Shown here: positions 44,813 through 53,709 of the stretch, piece by piece | Layout of the letters: every line of letters starts with the position of its first letter | Numbering within the stretch: the stretch's first letter is position 1 | From: Flavobacterium weaverense | Lineage (GTDB): Bacteria; Bacteroidota; Bacteroidia; Flavobacteriales; Flavobacteriaceae | Length of the DNA: 64,000 bases | Assembly: GCF_003688495.1 (NCBI RefSeq) | Contig: NZ_REFH01000007.1 | Coordinates: 248,001-312,000 of the forward strand | Direction of reading: 5' to 3' | The notes under the pieces: generated by a model | Databases searched by the model: none | What the model was told of the DNA's origin: nothing | What the model saw: only the letters and a program-made list of their open reading frames with translations | Position numbers and translations under genes: made by a program

Positions 44813-45515
44813 ATTTGAAAAAGAATTTAAGAAGCAGTTAGACGCTCGCGAAATTCAGCCTTCAAAAATGGCATGGGAAAAACTAGACGCTATGCTGACT
44901 GTAAAGGAGAAACCAAAAGCGAACTTTTTTTGGATCTATATTGCTGCAAGTTTTGTCGGTTTTTTATTAATTGGAACTTTCTATTTCCGTGCGATTGAAC
45001 CTGCAGTGCAAATTGATATTATGCCTTTAGTTATTGAACAAAAACAGAATAGTAATGATGCTGAACAAGAGGAAGTTGATAATGAATATTTAGATCCTGA
45101 TCTATTACATAATAATAATTCGAAAGCAAACAACATTGTTGGAAGTGTGCATACTACTACAAAGGCAGAAAGAAAATTAAATAAAGACGATAACCTTCCA
45201 CTTAATAACGTATCAAATGATAAAAACGCTGTGGTAGTCATTTCGGAAAAACCTGTCGTACCAAATGCCACTAAAAATAGATATATGTCAGCGGAAAAAC
45301 TTTTAGCAGAAGTGAGTACTACTAAAAATGAGATTAATACAATTGATAAAATAAGCCAGAGAACGAGAGGTGGTATCGCAGTAAGCTCAAACGATTTATT
45401 AAATAGTGCTGAAAGCGAACTCGATCAATCGTTCAAAGAGTCAGCGGTCAATAAAATTAATAAAAATTATAATGCACTTAGAACAGTATTAATTAATAGA
45501 AATTATCAAGAATAG
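44799..45515 (+). CDS. membrane protein, probable anti-sigma factor
   Basis: The protein has 238 residues and one transmembrane helix near residues 46-64 (WIYIAASFVGFLLIGTFYF). The roughly 45 residues before it are cytoplasmic and charged (FEKEFKKQLDAREIQPSKMAWEKLDAML). The rest is a low-complexity, Asn/Lys/Glu-rich periplasmic region with no recognised domain. Overlap with an ECF sigma gene, the N-terminal cytoplasmic segment and the single helix fit an anti-sigma factor. The family is unnamed to me, so this is an inference from position and layout. Confidence 0.65.
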   Translation: MELNKFEKEFKKQLDAREIQPSKMAWEKLDAMLTVKEKPKANFFWIYIAASFVGFLLIGTFYFRAIEPAVQIDIMPLVIEQKQNSNDAEQEEVDNEYLDPDLLHNNNSKANNIVGSVHTTTKAERKLNKDDNLPLNNVSNDKNAVVVISEKPVVPNATKNRYMSAEKLLAEVSTTKNEINTIDKISQRTRGGIAVSSNDLLNSAESELDQSFKESAVNKINKNYNALRTVLINRNYQE

Positions 45516-45517
45516 AA

Positions 45518-45538
45518 ATCAATCATCAATCATCAATC
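45518..45538 (+). repeat. tandem heptamer ATCAATC x3
   Basis: Three perfect head-to-tail copies of ATCAATC lie in the 37-base gap between the anti-sigma gene and the following outer-membrane gene, about 15-35 bases before its ATG. Confidence 0.75.
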
Positions 45539-45552
45539 AAAAAACGAAAATC

Positions 45553-47145
45553 ATGAGAAAAATTATTTTATTTACTGTTATTCTTTTGGTCGCAATGGTC
45601 GCCAAATTAAATGCTCAAAGCACGGGAAGTTATAAGTACGTTCTAGACTGGTCATACTGGGAACCAACATCTCCTAATTATAATATGAGTTTTGAAAAGA
45701 ATCCACAATCAGCTGCTGAATACATTTTTAGTATAAAGTCAGTCAAAAGTAAGATTGATGGATTTGGTACTCTTATGAAAAGCGTTTCATCTGAATCTTA
45801 CAAAGGTAAAACTGTTAAAATGTCTGGTTACATTAAAACCGAAAATGTAAAATCGTGGGCCGGACTGTGGATGCGAGTTGATTTTTATAAAACTCAAGTT
45901 CTTGCTTTTGACAACATGCAAAATAGAGGAATAAGAGGTACAAACGATTGGAAGAAATACGAAGTCGTTTTATTTGTACCAACAGATGCAACATCGATTT
46001 CGTACGGAACACTACTGGACGGCATAGGTCAAGTTTGGTTCAAAGACATCATGTTAGAAGTGATTGACGATTCTGTTGCCGAAACAGGAACCATTAAAGG
46101 AAGAAAAAATAAAGCAATTTCATTCGAAAAGAGAGCAAAAGCCATAGGTGACGAAATTAAATCAATTACTGAACGCGAAAAAAAGGCTTTAAAGGAAGAG
46201 ATAGAGGCTATTAATCAGGATGTCTCCAAAGGAATAGTTACTAAAGAAAAAGCGGAAATGCTAAAGTTAGAGAAAGCATCAGTACGATCTAATACTATTG
46301 AAGCAAAAGTAGCGATCGAGGAAGCAAAGTTAAATCAATTAATTCAAGATAATGTTGATGGTAAATTTGATAATGAAGTAGAAAAAAGCGGTGGTAGAAT
46401 GATTATGATTGGCGGAAGTAATACAGAAATTGGAAAAAATCAAACAGAAATTAATATTACGTCCTTGAAAGTATACGATGGTAATGAAGATAAAGAAAAT
46501 CGTAAGTCCAAGCGCACCACAAGTCAAATGGTTTTTGCAGCAGGTTTAAATAATGTTGTAACAAACGGTAAAGTTGAAAATTCTGATTTTAGATATTTAG
46601 GATCTCATTTCTATGAATTGGGTATCACCTACAACAGTAGAATAGCAGAAAAAAATAATTTGTTGCATGCTAAATATGGTTTATCAGTAATGTACAATAA
46701 TCTTCGTCCAACGGATAATCGCAGTTTTGTTGTAAATGGAAAAGAAACGGATCTTGTTGTTGATTCTAGAAATTTAAATGATTCCCGTTTTAGAAATGTT
46801 TATTTAGTTGCGCCATTACATTTAGAATTTGATTTTTCAGGTAATAAAGAATCAAATGGAAATACACTTTTTAGAACGCACAATAGTTTTCGTTTAGGAT
46901 TGGGTGGATATGCTGGAGTAAATTTGAAATCAAAACAAATAACAAAGTATGATAAAAATGATCTCAAGGTTACTGATAAACTTAAAGGAGATTTCAATAC
47001 CAATGATTTTATGTATGGTTTAAGTACTTACGTAGGGTATCAGTCTACTAGTTTATATTTGAAATATGATTTGAGTCCATTATTTAAAGATAATATAGTG
47101 AAACAGAACAATGTTTCGTTAGGAGTTCGTTTCGATTTCAATTAA
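45553..47145 (+). CDS. outer-membrane protein with N-terminal carbohydrate-binding-like domain and coiled coil
   Basis: This 530-residue exported protein has a signal peptide ending near KLNAQ (residue 22). Residues 23-175 form a jelly-roll domain resembling carbohydrate-binding modules: FGTLMKSVSSESYKGKTVKMSGYIKTENVKSWAGLWMRVDF, then WKKYEVVLFVPTDATSISYGTLLDGIGQVWFKDIMLEVID. Residues 190-270 are Lys/Glu-rich helix, likely coiled coil. Residues 320-530 look like outer-membrane barrel strands and end VSLGVRFDFN. The fusion is unusual. It follows the sigma/anti-sigma pair and is likely under its control. Which ligand it senses or binds is unknown. Confidence 0.65.
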   Translation: MRKIILFTVILLVAMVAKLNAQSTGSYKYVLDWSYWEPTSPNYNMSFEKNPQSAAEYIFSIKSVKSKIDGFGTLMKSVSSESYKGKTVKMSGYIKTENVKSWAGLWMRVDFYKTQVLAFDNMQNRGIRGTNDWKKYEVVLFVPTDATSISYGTLLDGIGQVWFKDIMLEVIDDSVAETGTIKGRKNKAISFEKRAKAIGDEIKSITEREKKALKEEIEAINQDVSKGIVTKEKAEMLKLEKASVRSNTIEAKVAIEEAKLNQLIQDNVDGKFDNEVEKSGGRMIMIGGSNTEIGKNQTEINITSLKVYDGNEDKENRKSKRTTSQMVFAAGLNNVVTNGKVENSDFRYLGSHFYELGITYNSRIAEKNNLLHAKYGLSVMYNNLRPTDNRSFVVNGKETDLVVDSRNLNDSRFRNVYLVAPLHLEFDFSGNKESNGNTLFRTHNSFRLGLGGYAGVNLKSKQITKYDKNDLKVTDKLKGDFNTNDFMYGLSTYVGYQSTSLYLKYDLSPLFKDNIVKQNNVSLGVRFDFN

Positions 47146-47172
47146 TATTTTTTGAGTTAGTTAATTAGTTAG

Positions 47173-47200
47173 AAAGTGCTTCGAAAGAGGCACTTTTTTT
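47173..47200 (+). terminator. terminator of the sigma factor operon
   Basis: The stem AAAGTGCTTC/GAGGCACTTT (with one G-U pair) and loop GAAA is followed by a T run, downstream of the outer-membrane gene. Confidence 0.8.
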
Positions 47201-47234
47201 TGTTTTGATTTAGAAGAATGAACTTTCATTTGTG

Positions 47235-47242
47235 TATTTTTG
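47235..47242 (+). promoter_or_regulatory. -7 promoter box of dnaG
   Basis: TATTTTTG matches TAnnTTTG. A TTG codon at 47240 lies inside it, so translation is more likely to start at TTG 47276. Confidence 0.45.
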
Positions 47243-47275
47243 CATTCGTCAAATCTTTTAATTCCCAATTACATT

Positions 47276-49261
47276 TTGATTTCAAAAGCTACTATTGATA
47301 CCGTTTTCGAAACTGCTCGAGTAGAGGAGGTAATAGGCGATTTTGTAAATTTAAAACGTGCTGGAAGTAACTTTAAGGGATTAAGTCCTTTTTCTGAAGA
47401 ACGCTCTCCGTCATTTATGGTTTCTCCAGCAAAAGGGATCTGGAAGGATTTCAGTTCAGGAAAAGGTGGTAATTCAGTTGCTTTTTTAATGGAACATGAG
47501 CATTTTACTTATCCAGAAGCTATTAGATATTTAGCTAAGAAATATAATATCGAAATTGAAGAAACGGAGCAAACAGATGAGGAGAAGGCCAATACTGATA
47601 TTAGAGAGAGCATGTATCTAGTTTCAGAATTTGCAAAGACTTATTTTCATAATACACTTTTAAATTCTGAAGAGGGAAAAGCAATTGGATATTCCTATTT
47701 TAAAGAAAGAGGCTTTACTAATGAAACTATAAAGAAATTTGGTTTAGGTTATTCTCCTGAAGCTTGGGATGCTTTTACAAAAGAAGCTTTAGGAAAAGGA
47801 TATAAATTAGAATTTCTAGAAAGCACTGGTTTGACTATTGCGAGAGAAGACAAGCCTTTCGACCGATTTAAAGGTCGTGTTATGTTTCCTATACAAAGTA
47901 TGTCTGGTAGAGTATTAGGTTTTGGTGGTCGTATTCTCACTAATGATAAAAAAGCGGCCAAATATCTTAATTCGCCAGAAAGCGATATTTACCATAAAAG
48001 TAAAGTGCTGTATGGAATTTATCAAGCAAAACAATCTATTGCGAAGCTAGACAATTGCTATTTAGTAGAAGGATACACTGATGTAGTTCAGTTTAATCAA
48101 GCTGGAATTGAAAATGTAGTGGCTTCATCAGGTACTGCTTTAACGCCAGATCAAATTAGATTGGTAAATCGATTGACAAAGAATATCACTATGCTTTTTG
48201 ATGGTGATGCTGCGGGACTGCGTGCCTCAATTCGAGGAATCGATTTGATTCTAGAAGAAGGTATGAATGTGAAAGTTTGTACATTTCCTGACGGAGAAGA
48301 TCCCGATAGTTTTGCTAAAAAGACTTCGCATGATGATTTAGTATATTATCTTGAAAATAATGCTAAAGATTTTATTCAGTTTAAAGCCTCGATATTAATG
48401 AATGAAGCTAAAAACGATCCAATTAAAAAAGCGGATTTGATTCGGGATATGGTCGTTAGTATTTCAAAAATTCCAGATCGCATTCAACGAGAAATTTATA
48501 TTCAAGAATGTTCTCGCATAATGGATATTTCTGAGCAAGTTTTACAAAGTACTTTAGCGCAGCTAGTTCAAAAAGAAGCAAATGAAGTCGGTAAAAAACA
48601 TAGTAATTCAGAAACTACTCAAAAAGCTTTTGAAGTTGTAAAAAACGAAAGTATTGTTGGTGCTCATAAAGTTGATATCTTATATCGCCTAGAAAGAAAA
48701 ATAATCGAAATCTTATTACTTTACGGAAATAAGGAAGAGGAATTTGAAGATACTTTTTTAAAAGCAAACGAAGATGGAGAGATTGCAACCTTTACTGAAA
48801 AAAAGCAATATAAAGTACATCAAAGAATTTATTTAAGTCTGCAAGAGGATGAGGTTGAATTAGCAAACCCATTGTTTAGGGATATTTTCAATAATTTAAT
48901 AACCTACTTCAATCAACAAGAAAGCTTTAATTTAGAGCAATATTTGATGCATTTAGAACCTGATTTTGCTCAAGAGGTAACAGATATATTAATGGAGGAC
49001 GAACGTCTTGTTTTGCATGACTGGGAAGGTCAAAATATTTTTCCCAAATCAAAAAATGATACCATCGGACAAAATGTTTCAGAAACGATTCTAACTATGA
49101 GATGGTATTTAGTAGGAATGATTATAGAAGAATTAAAAAACTCCATATTATCAGAATCAAATTCAGATAATACAGAGTCTATGTCGATGATCATGGATTA
49201 CAATATTTTAATCCATTCTTTCTCTAAAAAATTAGGAAGAGTTATGTCTAGGTATAATTAG
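47276..49261 (+). CDS. dnaG: DNA primase (zinc-finger residues absent)
   Basis: This 661-residue primase makes RNA primers at the replication fork. Start choice: TTG 47276 gives MISKATIDTVFETARVEEVIGDF, the expected DnaG opening; there is no ATG nearby. Residues 28-58, where the CHC2 zinc ribbon normally has Cys-His-Cys-Cys, instead read LSPFSEERSPSF and DFSSGKGG, so no zinc ligands remain. The TOPRIM core is intact (VEGYTDVV with Glu, and DGDAAG). The C-terminal helicase-binding part is helical. It overlaps the convergent response regulator gene by 4 bases. Confidence 0.93.
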   Translation: MISKATIDTVFETARVEEVIGDFVNLKRAGSNFKGLSPFSEERSPSFMVSPAKGIWKDFSSGKGGNSVAFLMEHEHFTYPEAIRYLAKKYNIEIEETEQTDEEKANTDIRESMYLVSEFAKTYFHNTLLNSEEGKAIGYSYFKERGFTNETIKKFGLGYSPEAWDAFTKEALGKGYKLEFLESTGLTIAREDKPFDRFKGRVMFPIQSMSGRVLGFGGRILTNDKKAAKYLNSPESDIYHKSKVLYGIYQAKQSIAKLDNCYLVEGYTDVVQFNQAGIENVVASSGTALTPDQIRLVNRLTKNITMLFDGDAAGLRASIRGIDLILEEGMNVKVCTFPDGEDPDSFAKKTSHDDLVYYLENNAKDFIQFKASILMNEAKNDPIKKADLIRDMVVSISKIPDRIQREIYIQECSRIMDISEQVLQSTLAQLVQKEANEVGKKHSNSETTQKAFEVVKNESIVGAHKVDILYRLERKIIEILLLYGNKEEEFEDTFLKANEDGEIATFTEKKQYKVHQRIYLSLQEDEVELANPLFRDIFNNLITYFNQQESFNLEQYLMHLEPDFAQEVTDILMEDERLVLHDWEGQNIFPKSKNDTIGQNVSETILTMRWYLVGMIIEELKNSILSESNSDNTESMSMIMDYNILIHSFSKKLGRVMSRYN

Positions 49262-49887
49262 ACAATCTCTAATTTTTTTGCTTTGTCAACTAAATCTACA
49301 AGATTTGTAACGTTCAGTTTTGTAAGCAATCGTAATTTGTAAGTACTAATTGTTTTTTCGTTAAGATTTAAGATTTCAGCAATTTCGTGGTTTTTCTTAC
49401 CTCCACTTAAATAACGTAAAACTTCTACTTCGCGATTTGACAGTTTGCGGTACAAACGCTCACTTTTACTTTGTTTTGCAATCAACGCTAAGTTCTTCTT
49501 AACGGTTTCATTCATTATTATTTTCCCTTGGTATACTTTGATAATAGATATACCTAAAGTCTCTAATTTTTCTGATTTATGCACAAAACCAGATACTCCG
49601 GCTTTAATGGCATTTGGCGCATAAATTTGTTCAGAAAGACCACTGTAAATAATAATTTTAGTTTTTGGAAAACTTTTCAAGAGTGCTTTAACTTCAAAGA
49701 TACTGGAGAGACCTTCCAGTTCTAAATCTAGTACTAATACATCAATGTCTTTCGTTTGAAGTATATCCCGCACCATCAAGAAATTACCGACATTGGCGGC
49801 AATCGAAATGTCTGCATTATCTTTAAAGTAAGATTTCACTCCAAAATGCACAACGGGATAGTTATCAGCTATACATACTTTAATCAT
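49258..49887 (-). CDS. LuxR-type DNA-binding response regulator
   Basis: This is a 209-residue two-component regulator. The receiver domain spans residues 1-120, with acidic residue Asp8, phosphoacceptor Asp54 in VLVLDLELEG, and Lys104 region HKSEKLETLG. The LuxR/FixJ helix-turn-helix is at about 145-205: LSNREVEVLRYLSGGKKNHEIAEILNLNEKTISTYKLRLLTKL. No sensor kinase gene is adjacent, so the partner is unknown. Stop codons of this gene and dnaG overlap; no room for a terminator exists between them. Confidence 0.93.
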   Translation of the reverse strand: MIKVCIADNYPVVHFGVKSYFKDNADISIAANVGNFLMVRDILQTKDIDVLVLDLELEGLSSIFEVKALLKSFPKTKIIIYSGLSEQIYAPNAIKAGVSGFVHKSEKLETLGISIIKVYQGKIIMNETVKKNLALIAKQSKSERLYRKLSNREVEVLRYLSGGKKNHEIAEILNLNEKTISTYKLRLLTKLNVTNLVDLVDKAKKLEIV

Positions 49888-49981
49888 AATTTTTATTTTT
49901 TAGAATTGTTTGTAATTGGACTCGTAAAATTAATAAATAATTTCTGTAATTAATTGCAAATCAATATAAAATATGATTTCT

Positions 49982-50782
49982 TTAATAATTGTCAATCTTG
50001 CATATTGGAATTGGTATCATTTTATGCTGATTGATTGCATTTAATCTTTTGTAAATTCCAAACACTTCTTGTTCTCTTCCTGAAAAATTATTTATGCTTT
50101 TTTTATTTTCGTCTTGGTGCATAGCCCATTCTAATTCGTCATAACTAGCGCCTAGTTGATCTTCATCAGTTCGATCATCACCAAATAGTCCATCAGTTGG
50201 AGAAGCTTCTAAAATTGATTGTGAAATATTTAAATAGCGCGCTAAAGCAAAAACTTCTGACTTCATTAAATCAGCAATTGGGCTTAAATCCACGCCTCCA
50301 TCACCGTATTTTGTATAAAAACCAACACCAAAATCCTCAATTTTATTTCCAGTACCAGCAACTAATAAACCGTGAATCCCTGCAAAATAATATAAAGTTG
50401 TCATTCGTAATCTAGCTCTTGAATTGGCTAAAGCCAAATTTAATTTCGCCGCGTCTTTACTAACTGGAATTGCTGTCTTGAATGTTTCAAAAGTCGCGGT
50501 TAAGTCAGCTTCGACACTGCTTACATTAGGAAATTTTTCCTTTAATTGTTCGATATGCTCTCGACCTCTAGTAACATGACTTTGTGCTTGATGTATAGGC
50601 ATCTCGACGCATAGAACCTGTAGACCAGTTTGCGCACAAAGATGAGAAGTAACAGCAGAATCTACTCCGCCAGAAATTCCAATTACAAATCCATTAACTT
50701 TTGAGTTTTCAGCGTATGTTTTTAACCAAGTGACAATTTGTTCATTCACTTTATCAAATTGCATTGTGTGTTTTTTAGTCAT
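49982..50782 (-). CDS. nadE: NH3-dependent NAD(+) synthetase
   Basis: This enzyme of 266 residues converts deamido-NAD to NAD using ammonia and ATP. The PP-loop SGGVDSA is seen in VIGISGGVDSAVTSHL, and LLVAGTGNKIEDFGVGFYTKYGDGGVDLSPIADLMKSEVFALARYL is the conserved NadE body. PTDGLFGDDRTDEDQLG is the next block. No glutaminase domain is fused. It is divergent from gldB. Confidence 0.94.
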   Translation of the reverse strand: MTKKHTMQFDKVNEQIVTWLKTYAENSKVNGFVIGISGGVDSAVTSHLCAQTGLQVLCVEMPIHQAQSHVTRGREHIEQLKEKFPNVSSVEADLTATFETFKTAIPVSKDAAKLNLALANSRARLRMTTLYYFAGIHGLLVAGTGNKIEDFGVGFYTKYGDGGVDLSPIADLMKSEVFALARYLNISQSILEASPTDGLFGDDRTDEDQLGASYDELEWAMHQDENKKSINNFSGREQEVFGIYKRLNAINQHKMIPIPICKIDNY

Positions 50783-50811
50783 AATAATTTATGTTTTAAG
50801 AAGGAGGAACG

Positions 50812-50819
50812 TATATTTG
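50812..50819 (+). promoter_or_regulatory. -7 promoter box for gldB
   Basis: TATATTTG matches TAnnTTTG and lies about 65 bases upstream of the gldB ATG. Confidence 0.45.
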
Positions 50820-50882
50820 CAAATTCAAATAATCATGCCTTTGTTTCCTAAACTCCTTTAGAAACAAATTTAATTAATATAT

Positions 50883-51839
50883 ATGAAAAATTATCTGTTT
50901 GTTGTAGTCTTTTCGTTGTTTATTCTTTCTTGTAATAAGAAGAATAAAGTAGAAAGTGCAGTAGCAGCAGTTCCTTTAGAATTAAAAGTAGAACGTTTTG
51001 ATAAAGTGTTTTTTGAAACAAAACCAGCTGATTTAGAAAAAGTAAAAAATGAATTTCCTTATTTCTTTCCTGCTGGAAATGACGATAATGTTTGGTTAAG
51101 TAAAATGCAAGACCCTTTATGGAAAGAGGTGTATACTGAAGTTCAAAAAAAATATGCTGATTTTAAGCCTGAAAAAGAGAATTTAGAAAATCTTTTCAAA
51201 CATATAAAATATTATTTTCCAGAAACAAAAACACCTAAGATTGTTACTATAATTTCTGAAATGGATTACAATAGTAAAGTGATTTATGCCGATAGTTTAG
51301 TGATCATTTCGCTCGAATTGTATTTAGGTAAAAATCATAAGTTTTATCAATTTCCTAATTATCTAAAGCAGAATTTTGAGCAAAAGCAAATTGCTGCAGA
51401 TGTAGTTTCAAGTTTTTCAGCAACTAAAATTCCGCCTGTTATTGACAAGGATTTATTAAGTCAAATGATTTATAATGGTAAGCAATTGTATTTAAAAGAC
51501 TTATTGCTTCCTAAATATTCTGATGCGGAGAAAATGGGATATACGGAGGAGCAAATAAAATGGTGTGATGAAAATGAAAATTATATGTGGCGTTATTTTA
51601 TCGAAAGAGAAATGTTATATAGCAACGAACAAAAAATAATGTCACGATTTATAAATCCAGCTCCATTTTCTAAATTTTATTTAGAAATAGACAATGATTC
51701 TCCGGGAAGAGTTGGAGCATGGATCGGTTGGCAAATTGTGAGATCTTACGCCAAAAATAATGAAGTGCCAATCGCTGATTTATTGAAATTAAATGCAAAA
51801 GAGTTATTTGAAAAATCTAAATACAAACCCAAGAAATAA
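50883..51839 (+). CDS. gldB: gliding motility lipoprotein GldB
   Basis: This 318-residue lipoprotein is required for gliding motility in Flavobacterium johnsoniae. The signal peptide ends in a lipobox (LFILSCNKKN) with the lipidated Cys at residue 17. LKVERFDKVFFETKPADLEKVKNEFPYFFPAGNDDNVWL and VGAWIGWQIVRSYAKNN are recognisable GldB segments. It overlaps gldC by one base (TAATG), so the pair is co-transcribed, as known from F. johnsoniae. Its exact biochemical role is unclear. Confidence 0.94.
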   Translation: MKNYLFVVVFSLFILSCNKKNKVESAVAAVPLELKVERFDKVFFETKPADLEKVKNEFPYFFPAGNDDNVWLSKMQDPLWKEVYTEVQKKYADFKPEKENLENLFKHIKYYFPETKTPKIVTIISEMDYNSKVIYADSLVIISLELYLGKNHKFYQFPNYLKQNFEQKQIAADVVSSFSATKIPPVIDKDLLSQMIYNGKQLYLKDLLLPKYSDAEKMGYTEEQIKWCDENENYMWRYFIEREMLYSNEQKIMSRFINPAPFSKFYLEIDNDSPGRVGAWIGWQIVRSYAKNNEVPIADLLKLNAKELFEKSKYKPKK

Positions 51840-52174
51840 TGTCAAATAAAAATACATCAGAAATTAAATTTATAGTCGAATTAGATGAAAATCGCGTTCC
51901 CGAAAAACTAATGTGGTCTGCACAAGACGGAGGAGTAGATGCGGAGGAGGCAAAAGCTATAATGCTTTCCATTTGGGATAGCAAAGCAAAAGAAAGCATG
52001 AGAATCGACTTGTGGACTAAAGATATGCCAGTTGACGAAATGAAAATTTTCTTTCACCAAACTCTAGTAGCGATGTCGGAAACTTTTAAACGCGCTACAG
52101 ACGATGAAAAGATGGCTGACACGATGAAAGATTTTTGTGATTACTTTGCTGAGAAGTTAGATCTAGTTAAATAA
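51839..52174 (+). CDS. gldC: gliding motility protein GldC
   Basis: This cytoplasmic, acidic protein of 111 residues reads SEIKFIVELDENRVPEKLMWSAQDGG, then LWTKDMPVDEMKIFFHQTLVAMSETFKRAT, as in GldC of Flavobacterium. It has no signal peptide. In F. johnsoniae it is co-transcribed with gldB and helps gliding without being essential. A strong terminator follows. Confidence 0.94.
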   Translation: MSNKNTSEIKFIVELDENRVPEKLMWSAQDGGVDAEEAKAIMLSIWDSKAKESMRIDLWTKDMPVDEMKIFFHQTLVAMSETFKRATDDEKMADTMKDFCDYFAEKLDLVK

Positions 52175-52183
52175 AAATCAGAG

Positions 52184-52232
52184 AAAAAAAATTCCAAACT
52201 CCAACATTAAATTGGGATTTGGAATTTTTTTT
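52184..52232. terminator. terminator between gldC and engB
   Basis: AATTCCAAA (52190-52198) pairs with TTTGGAATT (52218-52226), with A and T runs on either side, so it serves both convergent genes. Confidence 0.83.
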
Positions 52233-52247
52233 ATTTCAGTAGTTTTT

Positions 52248-52868
52248 TTAAGAGCCAGAATTATTTTTAAAAACTTCTTGATTTACTTCATCGATGTATC
52301 CAAGTAATTCCTCTTTTCCTGTAGATTCAGTCGCTGATGTTACAAAGTAATGTGGCATTTCAGCCCAGTTATTGGCGAACATATTTTTCTTGTAAGCAGC
52401 AATGTGAGAATCGATTTTCACTTTACTAATCTTATCGGCTTTAGTGAAAATAATGCAAAATGGAATTTCGCTTTCTCCCATGTAAGACATGAATTCGATA
52501 TCGATAGTTTGCGCTTCATGACGAATATCAATTAAGACAAAAGCACAAACAAGTTGTTCTCTGGTCTCAAAATAATCAGTAATAAACTCTTGAAAGATTG
52601 ATTTCGTTTTTTTAGAAACTTTAGCATAACCATAACCCGGTAAATCGACAAGATACCAATTGCTATTAATCAAAAAGTGATTTATCAACTGTGTTTTTCC
52701 TGGTCGACCAGATGTTTTTGCTAACTTTTTATGATTTGTTATCATGTTGATCAAGGAGGATTTCCCCACATTTGATCTACCAATAAAAGCATATTCCGGC
52801 AAGAAGTCTTTTGGACATTTACTTACTTCGGAATTACTAATAACAAATTCGGCTGTATTAATTTTCAT
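52248..52868 (-). CDS. engB: ribosome biogenesis GTP-binding protein EngB (YihA/YsxC)
   Basis: This is a 206-residue Ras-like GTPase for 50S assembly and cell division. The G1 loop GRSNVGKSSLI is at residues 30-40, G3 is DLPGYGYAK, and G4 is TKADK. Its length and N-terminal lead (MKINTAEFVISNSEVSKCP) match the family. It is transcribed leftward after the alpha/beta hydrolase gene with a 24-base gap, so the two likely form one transcript. Confidence 0.95.
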   Translation of the reverse strand: MKINTAEFVISNSEVSKCPKDFLPEYAFIGRSNVGKSSLINMITNHKKLAKTSGRPGKTQLINHFLINSNWYLVDLPGYGYAKVSKKTKSIFQEFITDYFETREQLVCAFVLIDIRHEAQTIDIEFMSYMGESEIPFCIIFTKADKISKVKIDSHIAAYKKNMFANNWAEMPHYFVTSATESTGKEELLGYIDEVNQEVFKNNSGS

Positions 52869-52892
52869 TTTTTTCTATGTAAAATTCTCCTT

Positions 52893-53672
52893 TTATGCTT
52901 TTTGAACTGCGAGATGCGTTGTATTTAACCACTCTTCTAATAATTGATTAAATTCATCAGGGTGCTCCATCATGGCAGCATGTCCACATTTATCAATCCA
53001 GTATAAGCTTGAATTTGGAAGCAACTTATTAAATTCTTCTGCAACATCCGGAGGTGTTACTTTATCGTTTTTACCCCAAATAATACAAGTTTGAACATGC
53101 ATTTTTGGTAAATCTTTTGCCATATTATGACGTATTGCGCTTTTAGCAATAGTCAATGTTTTTATTAATTTGATACGATCGTTTACTGATTCGTATACCT
53201 CGTCAATAAGTTCTTTAGTCGCTACTTTAGGATCATAAAATACATCTTCGGCTTTTTTCTTGATGTATTCGTAATCTCCTCTTTTTGGATAACTATCACC
53301 CATAGCGCTTTCGTAAAGTCCTGAGCTACCTGTTATTACAAGTCCTGCTACTTTTTCTGGATACATCTTAGTGTGATACAAAGCAATGTGTCCGCCTAAT
53401 GAATTTCCTAAAAGGATAACGCGTTCTAATCCTTTAAATGTGATAAAATCCTTCACATACTTTGCAAAACTTTTCACATTAGTTTTCAAAATATTTTGTG
53501 TGTATATAGGTAAATCTGGAATTATGATTTTGTAACCTCTTGTAGAGAAATAATTTGCGACAGAATCGAAATTACTAAGTCCGCCCATAAGTCCGTGTAA
53601 GATGACAATTGGAGTTCCTTCGCCAGCTTCATAATAGCTGTATCTACCTTCTTTTTTATAGTTTTTTTCCAT
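52893..53672 (-). CDS. alpha/beta hydrolase
   Basis: This is a 259-residue hydrolase from ATG 53672. A longer frame exists, but a -7 box (53702-53709) lies inside its 5' extension. The oxyanion-hole segment is VILHGLMGG. The nucleophile elbow is GNSLGG (catalytic Ser). The Asp follows in WGKNDKVTPP and the His in KCGHAAMMEHP. No substrate can be inferred. It is first in a leftward pair with engB. Confidence 0.88.
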   Translation of the reverse strand: MEKNYKKEGRYSYYEAGEGTPIVILHGLMGGLSNFDSVANYFSTRGYKIIIPDLPIYTQNILKTNVKSFAKYVKDFITFKGLERVILLGNSLGGHIALYHTKMYPEKVAGLVITGSSGLYESAMGDSYPKRGDYEYIKKKAEDVFYDPKVATKELIDEVYESVNDRIKLIKTLTIAKSAIRHNMAKDLPKMHVQTCIIWGKNDKVTPPDVAEEFNKLLPNSSLYWIDKCGHAAMMEHPDEFNQLLEEWLNTTHLAVQKA

Positions 53673-53701
53673 TTTGTTTAAAACCGGATTTTCAATTTTG
53701 A

Positions 53702-53709
53702 CAAATATA
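53702..53709 (-). promoter_or_regulatory. -7 promoter box of the hydrolase gene
   Basis: On the minus strand this reads TATATTTG, matching TAnnTTTG, 30 bases upstream of ATG 53672. It helps decide the shorter start. Confidence 0.5.
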
